Origin: Malaciobacter pacificus
GTDB lineage: Bacteria; Campylobacterota; Campylobacteria; Campylobacterales; Arcobacteraceae
DNA length: 64,000 nt
NCBI RefSeq assembly: GCF_004214795.1
Contig: NZ_CP035928.1
Location: 2,480,001-2,544,000 of the forward strand
Reading direction: 5' to 3'
The notes under the pieces were generated by a model that did not search any database, was not told where the DNA came from, and worked only from the letters and a program-made list of their open reading frames with translations. The first letter of the stretch is position 1. Each line of letters starts with the position of its first letter. Below are positions 1-10,566 of this stretch, one piece after another. A program made the translations under genes and the position numbers.

Positions 1-687
1 TAAAAATAGATTTGATAATTCTTCTACTAAATAAATTTCATTTTTTGAAGCAACTTCAAATTTTATTTTGTGATTATCCTCAAATTTATAATTCAGAAAA
101 TCATCTATAATAGATGATTTATTTTCTTCATTAATACAAAAAAAGAGTTTTTTATTTCTTGATAATTCTTCATAATCATTTAAAAACATTGATAATCTAA
201 ATATTTCTAAACTATCTTCAACTATTAAGAATGTTTTGAACTCTGTTTTGTTTACAATTTCACTAATATGAAATCCTAAAATAGAACCTAAGAAAATGAA
301 TTTTTCATTAGGCTGAATATTTTTTCCATCAATTTTTTCAATATATCTATTTAATATTTTATACGGGTCAATTCTTTCATCATAAGATTTTCTTAATTCA
401 TATTTTGAATCTAATTTTATTAATAAAAAGTTACTCTCACTAGATAGATTATTAACTCTATGTTCTGCATCAAAATATGGATCACAATTATATGTTAGAT
501 TTCTATTTGAATCAACTAATTCAAAGTGATTATTTATAAATTCTATTTCATATTTAAAAACATTTTGTTCTTCAAGTTTTAAGATTTTTTCATAAAGTGA
601 AGGATAACAATTTATAAAAAAATTTATATTTTTTTTATAAATTGCCATCATAGTATTTTGAATTTCAGCTAATTCAATTTCAGTCAT
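1..687 (-). CDS. Maf-type (DUF115) flagellin glycosyltransferase, 3' end outside window
   Basis: Partial minus-strand gene. It starts at ATG 687 and stays open for 229 codons to the window edge. The predicted N-terminus begins MTEIELAEIQNTMM and continues with acidic, Lys/Asn-rich sequence containing a 'NEKFIFLGSILGFH' stretch, typical of motility accessory factor proteins. These proteins transfer nonulosonic acids to Ser/Thr of flagellin in the cytoplasm. The start overlaps the legF stop by 8 bp, so it is the promoter-distal gene of the legionaminic acid operon. That context is the strongest support for the call, because the conserved central DUF115/MptE-like domain lies beyond the window. 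Another cytoplasmic glycosyltransferase of the same cluster remains possible. Confidence 0.7.
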   Translation of the reverse strand, partial: MTEIELAEIQNTMMAIYKKNINFFINCYPSLYEKILKLEEQNVFKYEIEFINNHFELVDSNRNLTYNCDPYFDAEHRVNNLSSESNFLLIKLDSKYELRKSYDERIDPYKILNRYIEKIDGKNIQPNEKFIFLGSILGFHISEIVNKTEFKTFLIVEDSLEIFRLSMFLNDYEELSRNKKLFFCINEENKSSIIDDFLNYKFEDNHKIKFEVASKNEIYLVEELSNLFL

Positions 688-1372
688 TATCAGCCTTACT
701 TTTCATTAATTCATTTGCGATAATAAAATCTAATTTTTCATCAATATCAATAGAAACATCATTTTCCATAATATAAGCAAATATATTTTCTTTTAGAAAA
801 AAGCCTTTATTTTCTAAAAACTTTGAAGTATTACAAATATAAATAGCTCCATTTAATCTAAAATAATTGGGTAAATCTTGACTTCTTTTATTTAAAACCT
901 CATCACTTAAAAAACTAATCATACTTAAATCATCATCTAAAGTATTAGACCATAAAGGAGAGTGTTCCATCTTACAAACACTAATAACAGCATCAGCATT
1001 CTTTTTTTCTAATAATTTAATTGCTTCATCTATATGTTTTTCATTTCTAAGTGGACTTGTAGGCTGAAGTAACACTACATATTCATACTCTTTCATATTT
1101 TCAATTGTGTGTTTTAAAGTGTCAAAAGTAGTTGCAGTATCACTTGCAAATTCTTGTGGTCTTTTTATAGTTTTTGCATTTGATTCTTTTGCAATTTCTA
1201 ATATCTCTTCATCATCACTACTTACTACAACATCAGATATATACTTACTTTTTAAACCAGCCTCAATACTCCATACAATCAAAGGTTTGCCACTTAAATC
1301 TAAAACATTTTTTCTAGGTAGTCTTTTACTCCCACCTCGAGCAGGAATAATTGCTAAAAATTTATTTCTCAC
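680..1372 (-). CDS. legF: CMP-legionaminic acid synthetase (acylneuraminate cytidylyltransferase)
   Basis: Activates the nine-carbon sugar acid with CTP to give the CMP-sugar used by Maf glycosyltransferases. The signature FLAIIPARGGSKRLPRKN sits at the extreme N-terminus, as in NeuA/PseF/LegF, and 'LQPTSPLR' follows near residue 82. The protein is 230 aa, normal for the family. I chose the GTG at 1372 rather than the upstream ATG at 1414. The GTG has AGGA six bases before it and puts the PARGG motif at the usual distance from the start, whereas the ATG would add 14 unconserved residues inside ptmE. The gene overlaps ptmE by 11 bp and the Maf gene by 8 bp, implying translational coupling. LegF is preferred over NeuA or PseF because of the legBCHIG and ptmE neighbours. 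Confidence 0.9.
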   Translation of the reverse strand: MRNKFLAIIPARGGSKRLPRKNVLDLSGKPLIVWSIEAGLKSKYISDVVVSSDDEEILEIAKESNAKTIKRPQEFASDTATTFDTLKHTIENMKEYEYVVLLQPTSPLRNEKHIDEAIKLLEKKNADAVISVCKMEHSPLWSNTLDDDLSMISFLSDEVLNKRSQDLPNYFRLNGAIYICNTSKFLENKGFFLKENIFAYIMENDVSIDIDEKLDFIIANELMKSKADND

Positions 1373-2417
1373 TAAATATCCTAAAGTATTCACTTTGAGC
1401 TTGTTCAAAATCACTCATTCTTCCGATATCTAACCAATATTCATGAATAGGAAATGATGAAACCTTTTTTTGTTTTTCGATTAAAATATTAAAAAGTGTA
1501 GGCATATCAAAAAATTCATTTTCAGGAATATCATTAAATACACTCGGAGATAAAACATAAATACCTGCATTTACAAAAAACTTCTGAATAGGTTTTTCTA
1601 CAATAGATGTAATATCACTGTCTTTCGTTTGAATAACTCCATATGGAACTTGATACTCATACTCTCTAACACACATTGTTGCAGTTGAATTTCCAAATGA
1701 GTGAAAATCTAAAAGATGAGAGAAGTTAACATCAGTTAAAAGGTCTCCATTCATGACAAAAAATGGCTCATGTGGATTTTCTTTTAGTAAACTAAGTGCT
1801 CCAGCTGTTCCAAGTCTTTTATTCTCTTCAACATAATCAATATTAACCCCAAAATCACTTCCATCACCAAAGTAATCTTTAATCATATCACCCTTGTAAT
1901 TTAAACTTATAGTAATATTTACAAACCCATGTTCTGCAAAATTTCTTATAATTGTTTCTAGTATCGGTTTATTCCCTACTTTTAATAAAGGTTTTGGAAT
2001 ATCATCTGTTAACGGTCTAAGTCTAGTACCTAAACCTCCTGCCATCAGAATTACTTTATTTCTTTTTTTTGTAATATTTAGCAATGTTGCTAAATTAACA
2101 ATATCAACTAATTTATTATTTTCATCAACTAAAGGAATTTGATAAACTTGATTCATAATCGCTTTTTGAATAATTTTATCTTTACTTTCAGTATGAAGTG
2201 CTGTTGTTGGATTTTTATAATATAAACTTTCAATACTGTCATCTAAAGTTTTACCATTGAGTAAACCTCTTCTAATATCTCCATCAGACAAAGTCCCTAA
2301 AAGTCGATGTTCTTCATCAACCACTAAAGCAATTCTGATTGCACCAGTATCAATAATCTTCAATGCCTCTTTAATCGTATTATTTTGATTAACTAATAAC
2401 CCAGCTATATTTTTCAT
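1362..2417 (-). CDS. ptmE: CBS-domain sugar-1-phosphate nucleotidyltransferase (PtmE-like)
   Basis: 351 aa. A CBS pair occupies about residues 1–115, followed by a nucleotidyltransferase domain with the signature AGGLGTRLRPLTDDIPKPLL near residue 126 and 'MNGDLL' further on. In Campylobacter jejuni the homologue makes GDP-glucosamine at the head of the GDP-linked legionaminic acid pathway (established knowledge). Here the gene lies between legG and legF. Its ATG shares an ATGA overlap with the legG stop. The CBS pair suggests allosteric control by an adenine nucleotide, which is inference. The sugar and nucleotide specificity cannot be read from the sequence. Confidence 0.88.
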   Translation of the reverse strand: MKNIAGLLVNQNNTIKEALKIIDTGAIRIALVVDEEHRLLGTLSDGDIRRGLLNGKTLDDSIESLYYKNPTTALHTESKDKIIQKAIMNQVYQIPLVDENNKLVDIVNLATLLNITKKRNKVILMAGGLGTRLRPLTDDIPKPLLKVGNKPILETIIRNFAEHGFVNITISLNYKGDMIKDYFGDGSDFGVNIDYVEENKRLGTAGALSLLKENPHEPFFVMNGDLLTDVNFSHLLDFHSFGNSTATMCVREYEYQVPYGVIQTKDSDITSIVEKPIQKFFVNAGIYVLSPSVFNDIPENEFFDMPTLFNILIEKQKKVSSFPIHEYWLDIGRMSDFEQAQSEYFRIFSEK

Positions 2418-3571
2418 TGAATTTCCTTTATGTCATGAAAGTTCTTTATTAAGATATTATCAAAATTAAATTTCTTTATTATATTGATTATTTCTTTACT
2501 TGGCAAATTATTCCCATATGGATTCTCAGTATCTTTAACTATCTTCCTAAAATTATCACTATAAATATTATTAATTGCTTTTAATATTTCTTCTTTTTGA
2601 GCTTTACAATCAATTACGCTACTTACTTTTCGTCTACCTTTTTGTCTATCTCCAATATTGATTGTAGCTATTCTAAAACTTGGGGCTTCAAGTAAACCAC
2701 TTGAACTATTTCCAACAACAGTATCTACATATTGCAATGCACTTAAATATCTAAGTTGTCCTAATGATGTAAAAGCAATTGAGTTTGAATTCGTTAACAC
2801 ATATTTATCAATCATTTGATTTATAATTTTACCATCAGTATCACTATTTGCTTTTGTAAATATAATGTTCGTTTCTTCTAATTCATCAATTGCATCTATT
2901 AACTCTTGAAACTGTTCTTTTGAAGTTTGATTTGATAATGTTTCAGGATGAAAAGTAATAAGTAAATTCTTCTTATTTAATTTAAAATCAACAGATTTTT
3001 CAAACTCTTCTTTACTTAAAAGTTTTAATCTTTTTATATTTTCAATTCCCATTCCACCAACATTAAAAACTCTATCTGGTTCTTCACCTAATTGAATAAC
3101 TCTATTTTTATATTCCTCAGTTGCAGTAAAATGAAGATGGCTCATTTTAGTAATGCTATGTCTAAAAGCATCATCATAAGCACCTTGAGTCACTTCTCCT
3201 CCATGAATATGAGCTATAGGAATTTTACAAATTAAAGCACTGCTAGCTGCTACAAATATTTCATATCTATCTCCAAGAAGTATTATTAAATCAGGACTTA
3301 AATCTAAGAAAGTTTGTGTAAATCCAATTTGAGCTAATGCCATAGAGTTAGCAATTCCCAATTTAGAGTCATCTTTTAACTCAAGATTGATTTTAGAATC
3401 AATTTTAAACTCTTTTTCTATTTCCTTAACTGTTAGACCAAACTCTTCTTCTAGATGAGTTCCTGTAACAACAAGCTGTAACTGTAAATCTTCATCATTT
3501 TGAATCTCTTTTAAAAGCCAATATAATAAACCATATTCTGCTCTAGTACCTGTTGCAACACAAATTTTCAC
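2414..3571 (-). CDS. legG: NDP-diacetamido-trideoxyhexose hydrolase/2-epimerase (NeuC/LegG family)
   Basis: 385 aa member of the UDP-GlcNAc 2-epimerase superfamily. The N-terminus carries GTRAEYGLLYWLL, with 'LLGDRYE', 'HIHGGE' and 'GNSSSGLLEAP' further on, all diagnostic of NeuC/LegG hydrolysing epimerases. It removes the nucleotide and inverts C2 to give the 6-deoxy-mannosamine derivative that LegI condenses with phosphoenolpyruvate. The start is GTG at 3571, sharing TAGTG with the legI stop (one-base overlap). The stop overlaps ptmE as ATGA. Length and motifs are complete. A NeuC of true sialic acid synthesis is unlikely given the dehydratase and aminotransferase in the same operon. Confidence 0.9.
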   Translation of the reverse strand: MKICVATGTRAEYGLLYWLLKEIQNDEDLQLQLVVTGTHLEEEFGLTVKEIEKEFKIDSKINLELKDDSKLGIANSMALAQIGFTQTFLDLSPDLIILLGDRYEIFVAASSALICKIPIAHIHGGEVTQGAYDDAFRHSITKMSHLHFTATEEYKNRVIQLGEEPDRVFNVGGMGIENIKRLKLLSKEEFEKSVDFKLNKKNLLITFHPETLSNQTSKEQFQELIDAIDELEETNIIFTKANSDTDGKIINQMIDKYVLTNSNSIAFTSLGQLRYLSALQYVDTVVGNSSSGLLEAPSFRIATINIGDRQKGRRKVSSVIDCKAQKEEILKAINNIYSDNFRKIVKDTENPYGNNLPSKEIINIIKKFNFDNILIKNFHDIKEIQ

Positions 3572-4569
3572 TATATTAACTCATCTTTAGAATAATCTTT
3601 TTTTGCAACTGATCCAATAATTTCATCCCATCTCATTGGGCTTATCCCATCACCTGGTCTTTTTATTGCAAGATTTTCAGTATTTAAAATTTCACCCACT
3701 TTTATATCTTTTGAAGCAACTATTGATTTTCTAGCAACTTTCATATTAGGAGTTTCACTAGAAGATGGTTTTTTAATTACATTACCTAAAGCAAGTTCGA
3801 TATTTTTAATTGCTTCTACCATAGCTATTAATTCACTTGGTTCAAGTGACGCTTTATGGTCTGGTCCTTCCATAGTTTTATCTAGTGTAAAATGTTTTTC
3901 AATACAACTTGCACCTAGTGCAACGGCAGCTGTTGGCACTTCGATACCTAAAGTGTGATCACTATAGCCATAAGCTATATCAAAAGTATTTCCAATAGTT
4001 ACCATAGCTTTTAAATTTACATCACTCATTGGAGTTGGATACATAGTATTTGCATGAAGAACTGTAATATTTTCTTTTTTAGTTCCAGCATTTATTAATA
4101 CATCTAAAGCATCTTCAATTTCACCAATATCAGCCATTCCTGTTGATAAAACAATCTTTTTATTTAAATTTCCTATTTTTCTAAGATAAGGTAAATTTGT
4201 AATCTCACCACTAGGAATCTTAAAAATCTCTAATCCTAAATCACTTAGTAAATCTACACTATCTAAATCAAAAGGAGTTGAAAGAAACATGATATTCTTT
4301 TCATTACAGTAAGAAATTAATTCTTTATGTGTATCAACATCTAATTCAAGCTTTTTTATCATATCAAATTGGGATTCAGTAGAATCTGTAGTCTCTTTTT
4401 GATAATCAGCTTTTTGTGCATTTTTTGATACTAAATTTTCAGTTTTAAATGTCTGAAACTTTACTGCATTTGCTCCTGCTTGGGCAGCTACATCTATAAG
4501 TTTTTTTGCAAGTTCTATTGAGCCATTATGATTAACTCCAGCTTCTGCTATTACAAATACTTTACTCAT
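3571..4569 (-). CDS. legI: legionaminic acid synthase (NeuB family)
   Basis: 332 aa. Condenses phosphoenolpyruvate with the 2,4-diacetamido-trideoxymannose to form the nonulosonic acid. The N-terminal TIM barrel starts with 'VIAEAGVNHNGS' and 'GANAVKFQTF', and carries the metal-binding 'GYSDHTLG' and 'GASCIEKHFTLD' segments. The C-terminal SAF (antifreeze-like) domain contains 'ARKSIVASKDI' and 'LAIKRPGDGI'. The ATG overlaps the legH stop as ATGA. The family cannot be split into sialic, pseudaminic or legionaminic synthases by eye; legionaminic is inferred from the neighbours. Confidence 0.92.
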   Translation of the reverse strand: MSKVFVIAEAGVNHNGSIELAKKLIDVAAQAGANAVKFQTFKTENLVSKNAQKADYQKETTDSTESQFDMIKKLELDVDTHKELISYCNEKNIMFLSTPFDLDSVDLLSDLGLEIFKIPSGEITNLPYLRKIGNLNKKIVLSTGMADIGEIEDALDVLINAGTKKENITVLHANTMYPTPMSDVNLKAMVTIGNTFDIAYGYSDHTLGIEVPTAAVALGASCIEKHFTLDKTMEGPDHKASLEPSELIAMVEAIKNIELALGNVIKKPSSSETPNMKVARKSIVASKDIKVGEILNTENLAIKRPGDGISPMRWDEIIGSVAKKDYSKDELI

Positions 4570-5144
4570 ATTACAACTTCTCCTGCTTTAATAAATCCTC
4601 TAATTGTAGCTTCTTGTTTTGATGTACTATTACTTCCATAAAAAGTATTTTCTAAAACTTTAACTGCTCCATTTAAAACACTAGCAGTTGAAATATGGCA
4701 ATTATCTTCTACTATTACATCATGTTCAATTAATGCTTTTGTATTTATAATACAATTTTTACCTACTTTAGCATTGGCATTTATAAGAGCATGATGCATG
4801 ATAACTGTTGATTCTTCTATTAAAGAGTGTTTTGAAACATAAGCAAGTGGTGAGATAATAACTGGTAAATTAAAGCCTATCTCTTTAGCTTTTTCATAGA
4901 GTTTTTTTCTTAAGGTATTTGATTTAATATGACCTATAGTGATAACTGCGTTTTTACAAGTTTTATATATACTTTCTAAGTCATCATCACAAGCTATCAC
5001 TTCATATCCTAAAACTTTCTTCCCAATATTTTCTTTTACATCTATGATACCAACTATTTCATACTTGTTTTCTTGCTCAATTACATCAATCACACTATGG
5101 GCATGGCCACCACCACCTATAAGTATTATCTTTTCTTTTTTCAT
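4566..5144 (-). CDS. legH: sugar N-acetyltransferase, left-handed beta-helix (NeuD/PglD/LegH type)
   Basis: 192 aa. The N-terminal nucleotide-sugar binding subdomain contains 'ILIGGGGHAHSVIDVIE', and the C-terminal hexapeptide-repeat helix contains 'NANAKVGKNCIINTKALIEHD' type repeats from about residue 100. NeuD/PglD proteins transfer acetyl from acetyl-CoA to the C4 amine made by the preceding aminotransferase; the general-base His lies in the 'EHDVIVE' stretch. The gene is 11 bp downstream of legC and overlaps legI by 4 bp. The position between aminotransferase and synthase matches the LegH step. Confidence 0.88.
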   Translation of the reverse strand: MKKEKIILIGGGGHAHSVIDVIEQENKYEIVGIIDVKENIGKKVLGYEVIACDDDLESIYKTCKNAVITIGHIKSNTLRKKLYEKAKEIGFNLPVIISPLAYVSKHSLIEESTVIMHHALINANAKVGKNCIINTKALIEHDVIVEDNCHISTASVLNGAVKVLENTFYGSNSTSKQEATIRGFIKAGEVVI

Positions 5145-5155
5145 AATTAACTCTT

Positions 5156-6292
5156 TTATACTCTTACTGAACTAGGTATGTTTACTACTCTTTGCTCTAA
5201 AAATTTTGCATTTTCTAAAGAAGTAGCTTGACAATCTTTATACATCTCTAATTCGTTCATAAGTTTCCAAATAGGTCTTGTCATCACACCATTTTCATTT
5301 GTATATTTTAAAAATTCATCTCTTTTTGTTTTATCTTTTAATAAAACCGCTTGAAGCCAATAGTTTGAGTTTGAATTTCTTGGTTCAAAAATAAAATCTA
5401 TTTCCTTTGTAGAGAAAAACTCTTCATAAATTTTAGAAAGTTGTCTTTTTGAATCTAAAAACTTGTCTAAATTTTCCATTTGAGCTACTAAAAGTGCAGC
5501 ATTTATATTTGGTAATCTATAGTTATATGCTATTTCATCATGTACATATTCGTAAGGGTGAGGGATTTTGGCTGTTGTTGTGATATGTTTTGCTCTTTTT
5601 GCTAAATTCTCATCATCAGTTACAATGACTCCACCACCACCACTTGTGATAATTTTATTTCCATTAAATGAAAATGCTGATACTTTTCCAAAGGTTCCAG
5701 TATGTTTATTTTTATAAAAACTTCCTAAACTTTCAGCGCTATCTTCAACTAAAATGATATTCCATTTATCGCAAATACCTTTAATCTCATCAATTTTACA
5801 AGGGTGCCCAAAAGTATGCATAGGAACACATGCTTTTATAGTTTTGCCTGTAGTTTTATTGATACATTTATCATCTTTTATCTCACAGTTTTGCTCTAAA
5901 AAGGTTAGTAAAGATTTTGGACTCATTCCTAATGTATCTAAATCAACATCCACAAAAATAGGCTTTGCTTTGCAATAAGATATTGCATTTGTAGTAGCTA
6001 TAAAAGTTAAAGGTTGTGTAATTACTTCATCTTCATCTTTTACATTTGCTAAAATTAAAGATATATGAAGTGCAGCTGTTCCATTTACGGTTGCTATTGC
6101 ATACTTACTTCCAATATATGAAGCAAATTTTTTTTCAAATTCATCTACATATTTTCCCACACTTGAAACAAATGTTGAATCGATACAGTCATTTAGATAT
6201 TTTTTCTCATTTCCAATAAATCTTGGCTCATGTAAGGGAATAAATTCATTTGTATTAAAAGTTTGTTTTATAAAATCAACTATATTTTGCAT
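5156..6292 (-). CDS. legC: LegC-type PLP-dependent sugar aminotransferase
   Basis: 378 aa DegT/DnrJ/EryC1-family enzyme that aminates C4 of the 4-keto sugar nucleotide using PLP and glutamate. The PLP-lysine motif is visible in 'SFNGNKIITSGGGG' (Lys near residue 213), and 'LVEDSAESLGS' is the PLP-contact segment near residue 185. 'NGTAALH' near residue 69 binds the cofactor phosphate. The N-terminal 'LHEPRFIGNEKKYLNDCID' region is typical of the LegC subgroup. One base separates it from legB and 11 bp from legH, so it belongs to the same operon. Confidence 0.92.
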   Translation of the reverse strand: MQNIVDFIKQTFNTNEFIPLHEPRFIGNEKKYLNDCIDSTFVSSVGKYVDEFEKKFASYIGSKYAIATVNGTAALHISLILANVKDEDEVITQPLTFIATTNAISYCKAKPIFVDVDLDTLGMSPKSLLTFLEQNCEIKDDKCINKTTGKTIKACVPMHTFGHPCKIDEIKGICDKWNIILVEDSAESLGSFYKNKHTGTFGKVSAFSFNGNKIITSGGGGVIVTDDENLAKRAKHITTTAKIPHPYEYVHDEIAYNYRLPNINAALLVAQMENLDKFLDSKRQLSKIYEEFFSTKEIDFIFEPRNSNSNYWLQAVLLKDKTKRDEFLKYTNENGVMTRPIWKLMNELEMYKDCQATSLENAKFLEQRVVNIPSSVRV

Positions 6293-6293
6293 G

Positions 6294-7484
6294 TTACATC
6301 TTTGAGTCTAGATATTTACCAGTCTCTTTATGTCCAAAGTCTGGGATTAATTTGAAAAACTCTTTTACAATATCTTCTTTACTCCATGATAAATTTTGTT
6401 TCAGTTTATTAATAGTACTTTCAAATGAGTTTAATTTTTCATCATCAAAAATAGCTTCATTTTTAATAATCCCAAGGTTTTCAAATCTAGTCAAATCTAG
6501 TATCTCTTTTTCAGTAAAAAACTCTTCAAAATCTTTTTCACCTGTTGTGTCACTAGGTGTAAATAAACATGGCCATTTACCTTGAGAAGGTAGAGTTTTT
6601 ACTAAAGCTCTTGCTTCATCTTCATCTTTACAAAGATAAGGCTCATATCCTAAATCTTTTAGATATTTAATTGCTATTTCACTAAATGTAATTAGATGTA
6701 AATCCTCACTAAGTTTTGGAAAGAATATATCCCTATTTTCACCAAATATACAAGACATCAAGCATAGCTCACCACTCTCTTGTGGAGTAACAAAATATCT
6801 TTTTATATCATTTGGAGCAACTATTGGTTGAGCTTTTTGAATTCTTTGATTAAATCCATGAAGTAAACTACCATCACTAAAAGCAACATTTGCAAATCTA
6901 GCCATTGAAACATCAATATTAAGTGAATTTCTATTTACAAACATTTCCATGATTCTTTTACTTGCACCCATCATATTAACTGGATTTGCAGCTTTATCAG
7001 TACTTACACAAAAATATTTTTTAGTTCCATTTTGTATTGATTGTTTTATAGTTTTATCAGTGTTGAAAATATTTGTCTCAATCATTCTCATTAAAGTAAA
7101 TGGATCTTTTTCACTTCTTACATGTTTTAATGCTGATAAATTCAATACATAATCATATTTACCATCATTTTTAATAAAGGCATCGTATTCCACTGAACCG
7201 ATATCTAGTGCGAATGTTGCAAATTCTCCATCTATATAGCCAAATGAACTTCGAATGTCTCTTACCAATTCAACCATATTATTTTCACTAATATCAATAA
7301 CATGGAGTTTTTTAGGATTTCTTTTAAATATTTCTTTTGCAACAGCTTGACCAATTGATCCTGCGCCACCTATCACTAGAAATGAAGAAGATGAAACTGT
7401 ATCTTTTAGCTTTTTTTCATTAATATTAATATCATGTGAGAAAAGTTCCTTCTCTCTACCTATATATTTCAGTAAGTTTTTCAT
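6294..7484 (-). CDS. legB: NAD-dependent sugar-nucleotide 4,6-dehydratase (CapD/PglF-like)
   Basis: 396 aa SDR enzyme and first gene of the operon. The Rossmann motif is 'VIGGAGSIGQ' near residue 38, and the catalytic segment is 'STDKAANPVNMMGASKR' near residue 175. The sequence looks like CapD/PglF/PseB dehydratases, which in other species act on UDP-GlcNAc. That differs from C. jejuni LegB, which acts on GDP-GlcNAc, so the nucleotide used is uncertain even though ptmE is present. The C-terminal ~100 residues, beyond the SDR core, are Lys/Glu-rich. Its start faces the 7559 gene across a 74-bp AT-rich divergent promoter region. Confidence 0.88.
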   Translation of the reverse strand: MKNLLKYIGREKELFSHDININEKKLKDTVSSSSFLVIGGAGSIGQAVAKEIFKRNPKKLHVIDISENNMVELVRDIRSSFGYIDGEFATFALDIGSVEYDAFIKNDGKYDYVLNLSALKHVRSEKDPFTLMRMIETNIFNTDKTIKQSIQNGTKKYFCVSTDKAANPVNMMGASKRIMEMFVNRNSLNIDVSMARFANVAFSDGSLLHGFNQRIQKAQPIVAPNDIKRYFVTPQESGELCLMSCIFGENRDIFFPKLSEDLHLITFSEIAIKYLKDLGYEPYLCKDEDEARALVKTLPSQGKWPCLFTPSDTTGEKDFEEFFTEKEILDLTRFENLGIIKNEAIFDDEKLNSFESTINKLKQNLSWSKEDIVKEFFKLIPDFGHKETGKYLDSKM

Positions 7485-7558
7485 AGTTATCCATTATCTT
7501 AAGAAAAAATAATATAATTTTAATATATAATATATCTAAATAAACATTAGGCTTTAAT

Positions 7559-7801
7559 TTGGAAAATAACTCAATCCCAGCAGATATTATTAAAATACAA
7601 AAAAAATTGGCAACTTTTGAAAAAGGAAGTCGAAATTATAATAAATACTCTAAAATTTTAGCTAAACATGTTAAAAAACATAACATGAAAAAAAGAGTTA
7701 TATCACACATTAAAACTATTGAAAATATTCAAAAAATTGCTCAAAACAGTGAAGATGAAAAAATTCTGAAAAAGAAAACTAAAAAACCTTACAATTTGTA
7801 A
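7559..7801 (+). CDS. small basic protein of unknown function upstream of recA
   Basis: 80 aa, not recognised. The start is TTG with TTAGG about 7 bp upstream. The protein is very rich in Lys (about a quarter of residues) and looks helical: 'IQKKLATFEKGSRNYNKYSKILAKHVKKH' style sequence without Cys, a signal peptide or a membrane segment. The C-terminus is 'KKKTKKPYNL'. It sits 78 bp ahead of recA on the same strand and may share its promoter region. A nucleic-acid- or ribosome-associated role would suit the charge but is speculation. Confidence 0.6.
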   Translation: MENNSIPADIIKIQKKLATFEKGSRNYNKYSKILAKHVKKHNMKKRVISHIKTIENIQKIAQNSEDEKILKKKTKKPYNL

Positions 7802-7879
7802 TAAAAATCAAAACTTCAAAATAAATCTGTTAAAATCTCATCATAATTTAAAGAAAACAAATTTCATAGGAAAAATAAA

Positions 7880-8914
7880 ATGGATGAAAATCAAAAAAAA
7901 TCACTAGACTTAGCAATCAAACAAATTGATAAAACATTTGGTAAAGGTACTTTAATTAGACTTGGAGACAAAGAAGTTATTCCAGTAGATGCAATAAGTA
8001 CAGGTTCTTTAGGACTTGATTTAGGATTAGGTGTTGGAGGACTTCCAAAAGGTAGAGTAATCGAAATTTATGGACCAGAGTCTTCTGGTAAAACTACTCT
8101 TACACTACATGCAATCGCAGAGTGTCAAAAAGCTGGTGGAGTTTGTGCATTTATTGATGCAGAACATGCACTTGATACAAAATATGCAAGAGATATTGGT
8201 GTTGATATTGACAACTTACTAGTATCTCAACCAGATTTTGGGGAGCAAGCTTTAGAAATCTTAGAAACAGTTATTAGAAGTGGTGCTGTTGATTTAGTAG
8301 TTGTGGATTCAGTTGCTGCTCTTACTCCAAAAGTAGAAATTGATGGAGATATGGATGACCAGCAAGTAGGTGTTCAAGCAAGACTTATGTCTAAAGCTCT
8401 TAGAAAAGTAACTGGTTTATTAAATAAAATGAACTGTACAGTAATTTTCATTAACCAAATTAGAATGAAAATTGGTATGACGGGATATGGATCTCCAGAA
8501 ACAACAACTGGTGGAAATGCACTTAAATTCTACTCTTCAGTTAGACTTGATATTAGAAGAATTGCAACTTTAAAACAAGGTGAAAACTCAATTGGTAATA
8601 GAGTAAAAGTAAAAGTTGTTAAAAATAAAGTAGCAGCACCATTTAAGCAAGCAGAGTTTGATATTATGTTTGGTGAAGGTATTTCTAAAATGGGTGAACT
8701 AGTTGATTATGGTGTTAAACTAGATATCATTGATAAAGCAGGAGCTTGGTTTAGTTATGGTGATGCTAAAATTGGGCAAGGAAAAGAAAACGCAAAAGTA
8801 TTCTTAAAAGATAATCCAGAAATTGCGAAAGAGATTGAAGATAAGATTCTTGAAGCAATGGGAGTAAATGAACCAACAGATGATACTGAAACATCTGAAG
8901 AAATTGATGAATAA
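7880..8914 (+). CDS. recA: recombinase RecA
   Basis: 344 aa, full length. RecA forms ATP-dependent filaments on single-stranded DNA for strand exchange and repair. Walker A 'GPESSGKT' lies at residues 65–72, with '[15 protein letters not shown]', the '[15 protein letters not shown]' Walker B region, and the DNA-binding loops '[19 protein letters not shown]' in order. The C-terminus is acidic ([12 protein letters not shown]), as is usual. The start ATG has TAGGAAAAATAAA upstream. No LexA-type box was seen, consistent with the lack of LexA in Campylobacterota. A 13-bp hairpin terminator overlaps the stop region, separating recA from eno. Confidence 0.98.
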   Translation: MDENQKKSLDLAIKQIDKTFGKGTLIRLGDKEVIPVDAISTGSLGLDLGLGVGGLPKGRVIEIYGPESSGKTTLTLHAIAECQKAGGVCAFIDAEHALDTKYARDIGVDIDNLLVSQPDFGEQALEILETVIRSGAVDLVVVDSVAALTPKVEIDGDMDDQQVGVQARLMSKALRKVTGLLNKMNCTVIFINQIRMKIGMTGYGSPETTTGGNALKFYSSVRLDIRRIATLKQGENSIGNRVKVKVVKNKVAAPFKQAEFDIMFGEGISKMGELVDYGVKLDIIDKAGAWFSYGDAKIGQGKENAKVFLKDNPEIAKEIEDKILEAMGVNEPTDDTETSEEIDE

Positions 8915-8944
8915 AAAGTAAAGAGTCAACTCTTTACTTTTACT
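8914..8944 (+). terminator. recA rho-independent terminator
   Basis: Perfect 13-bp arms AAAAGTAAAGAGT (8914–8926) and ACTCTTTACTTTT (8929–8941) around a two-base gap, directly after the recA stop. The stem is self-complementary with U-rich 3' sequence, so it could terminate in either direction. Confidence 0.8.
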
Positions 8945-9033
8945 ACTAAAAACCTACAAAACCTTTAACATAACCTACATAAAAGCAAACAAAAATTAAA
9001 TTTTAGCTATAATCATATAAATTATGAAAATAG

Positions 9034-10320
<1,287 letters not shown>

Positions 10321-10323
10321 TTT

Positions 10324-10566
10324 ATGAAAAAAAAACTACAGGGGTATAGGAAATTTTTCGTAATAGCACTGGGTTCAGTTACTATTACCATATTTCTTAG
10401 CTACCATGTAGCTAATATTCTTTTTGGAGATAACTCTTTAGAAGTTTATAACTCTTTAAAACATAAAAAAGAGTATCTTGAAAATGAAATTTCAAGACTA
10501 CAAAAACATAATGCTTATTTGCAAAAAGAGTATTTCGAATTAAAAAACTTGGAGCCTGAAGAATGA
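10324..10566 (+). CDS. FtsB/DivIC-like septum protein
   Basis: 80 aa. A short basic cytoplasmic tail (KKKLQGYRK) precedes one membrane helix around residues 12–33. A predicted coiled coil follows, 'LEVYNSLKHKKEYLENEIS', with 'RLQKHNAYLQKEYFELK'. This is the architecture of FtsB/DivIC septum-formation initiators, which bridge FtsL and FtsQ in the divisome. Sequence similarity in this family is low, so the call rests on architecture and on conserved position between eno and the AMIN protein. Confidence 0.7.
   Translation: MKKKLQGYRKFFVIALGSVTITIFLSYHVANILFGDNSLEVYNSLKHKKEYLENEISRLQKHNAYLQKEYFELKNLEPEE

Noticed and set aside
7802-7879. LexA/SOS box upstream of recA
   Set aside because: No palindromic SOS-like motif seen; Campylobacterota lack LexA.
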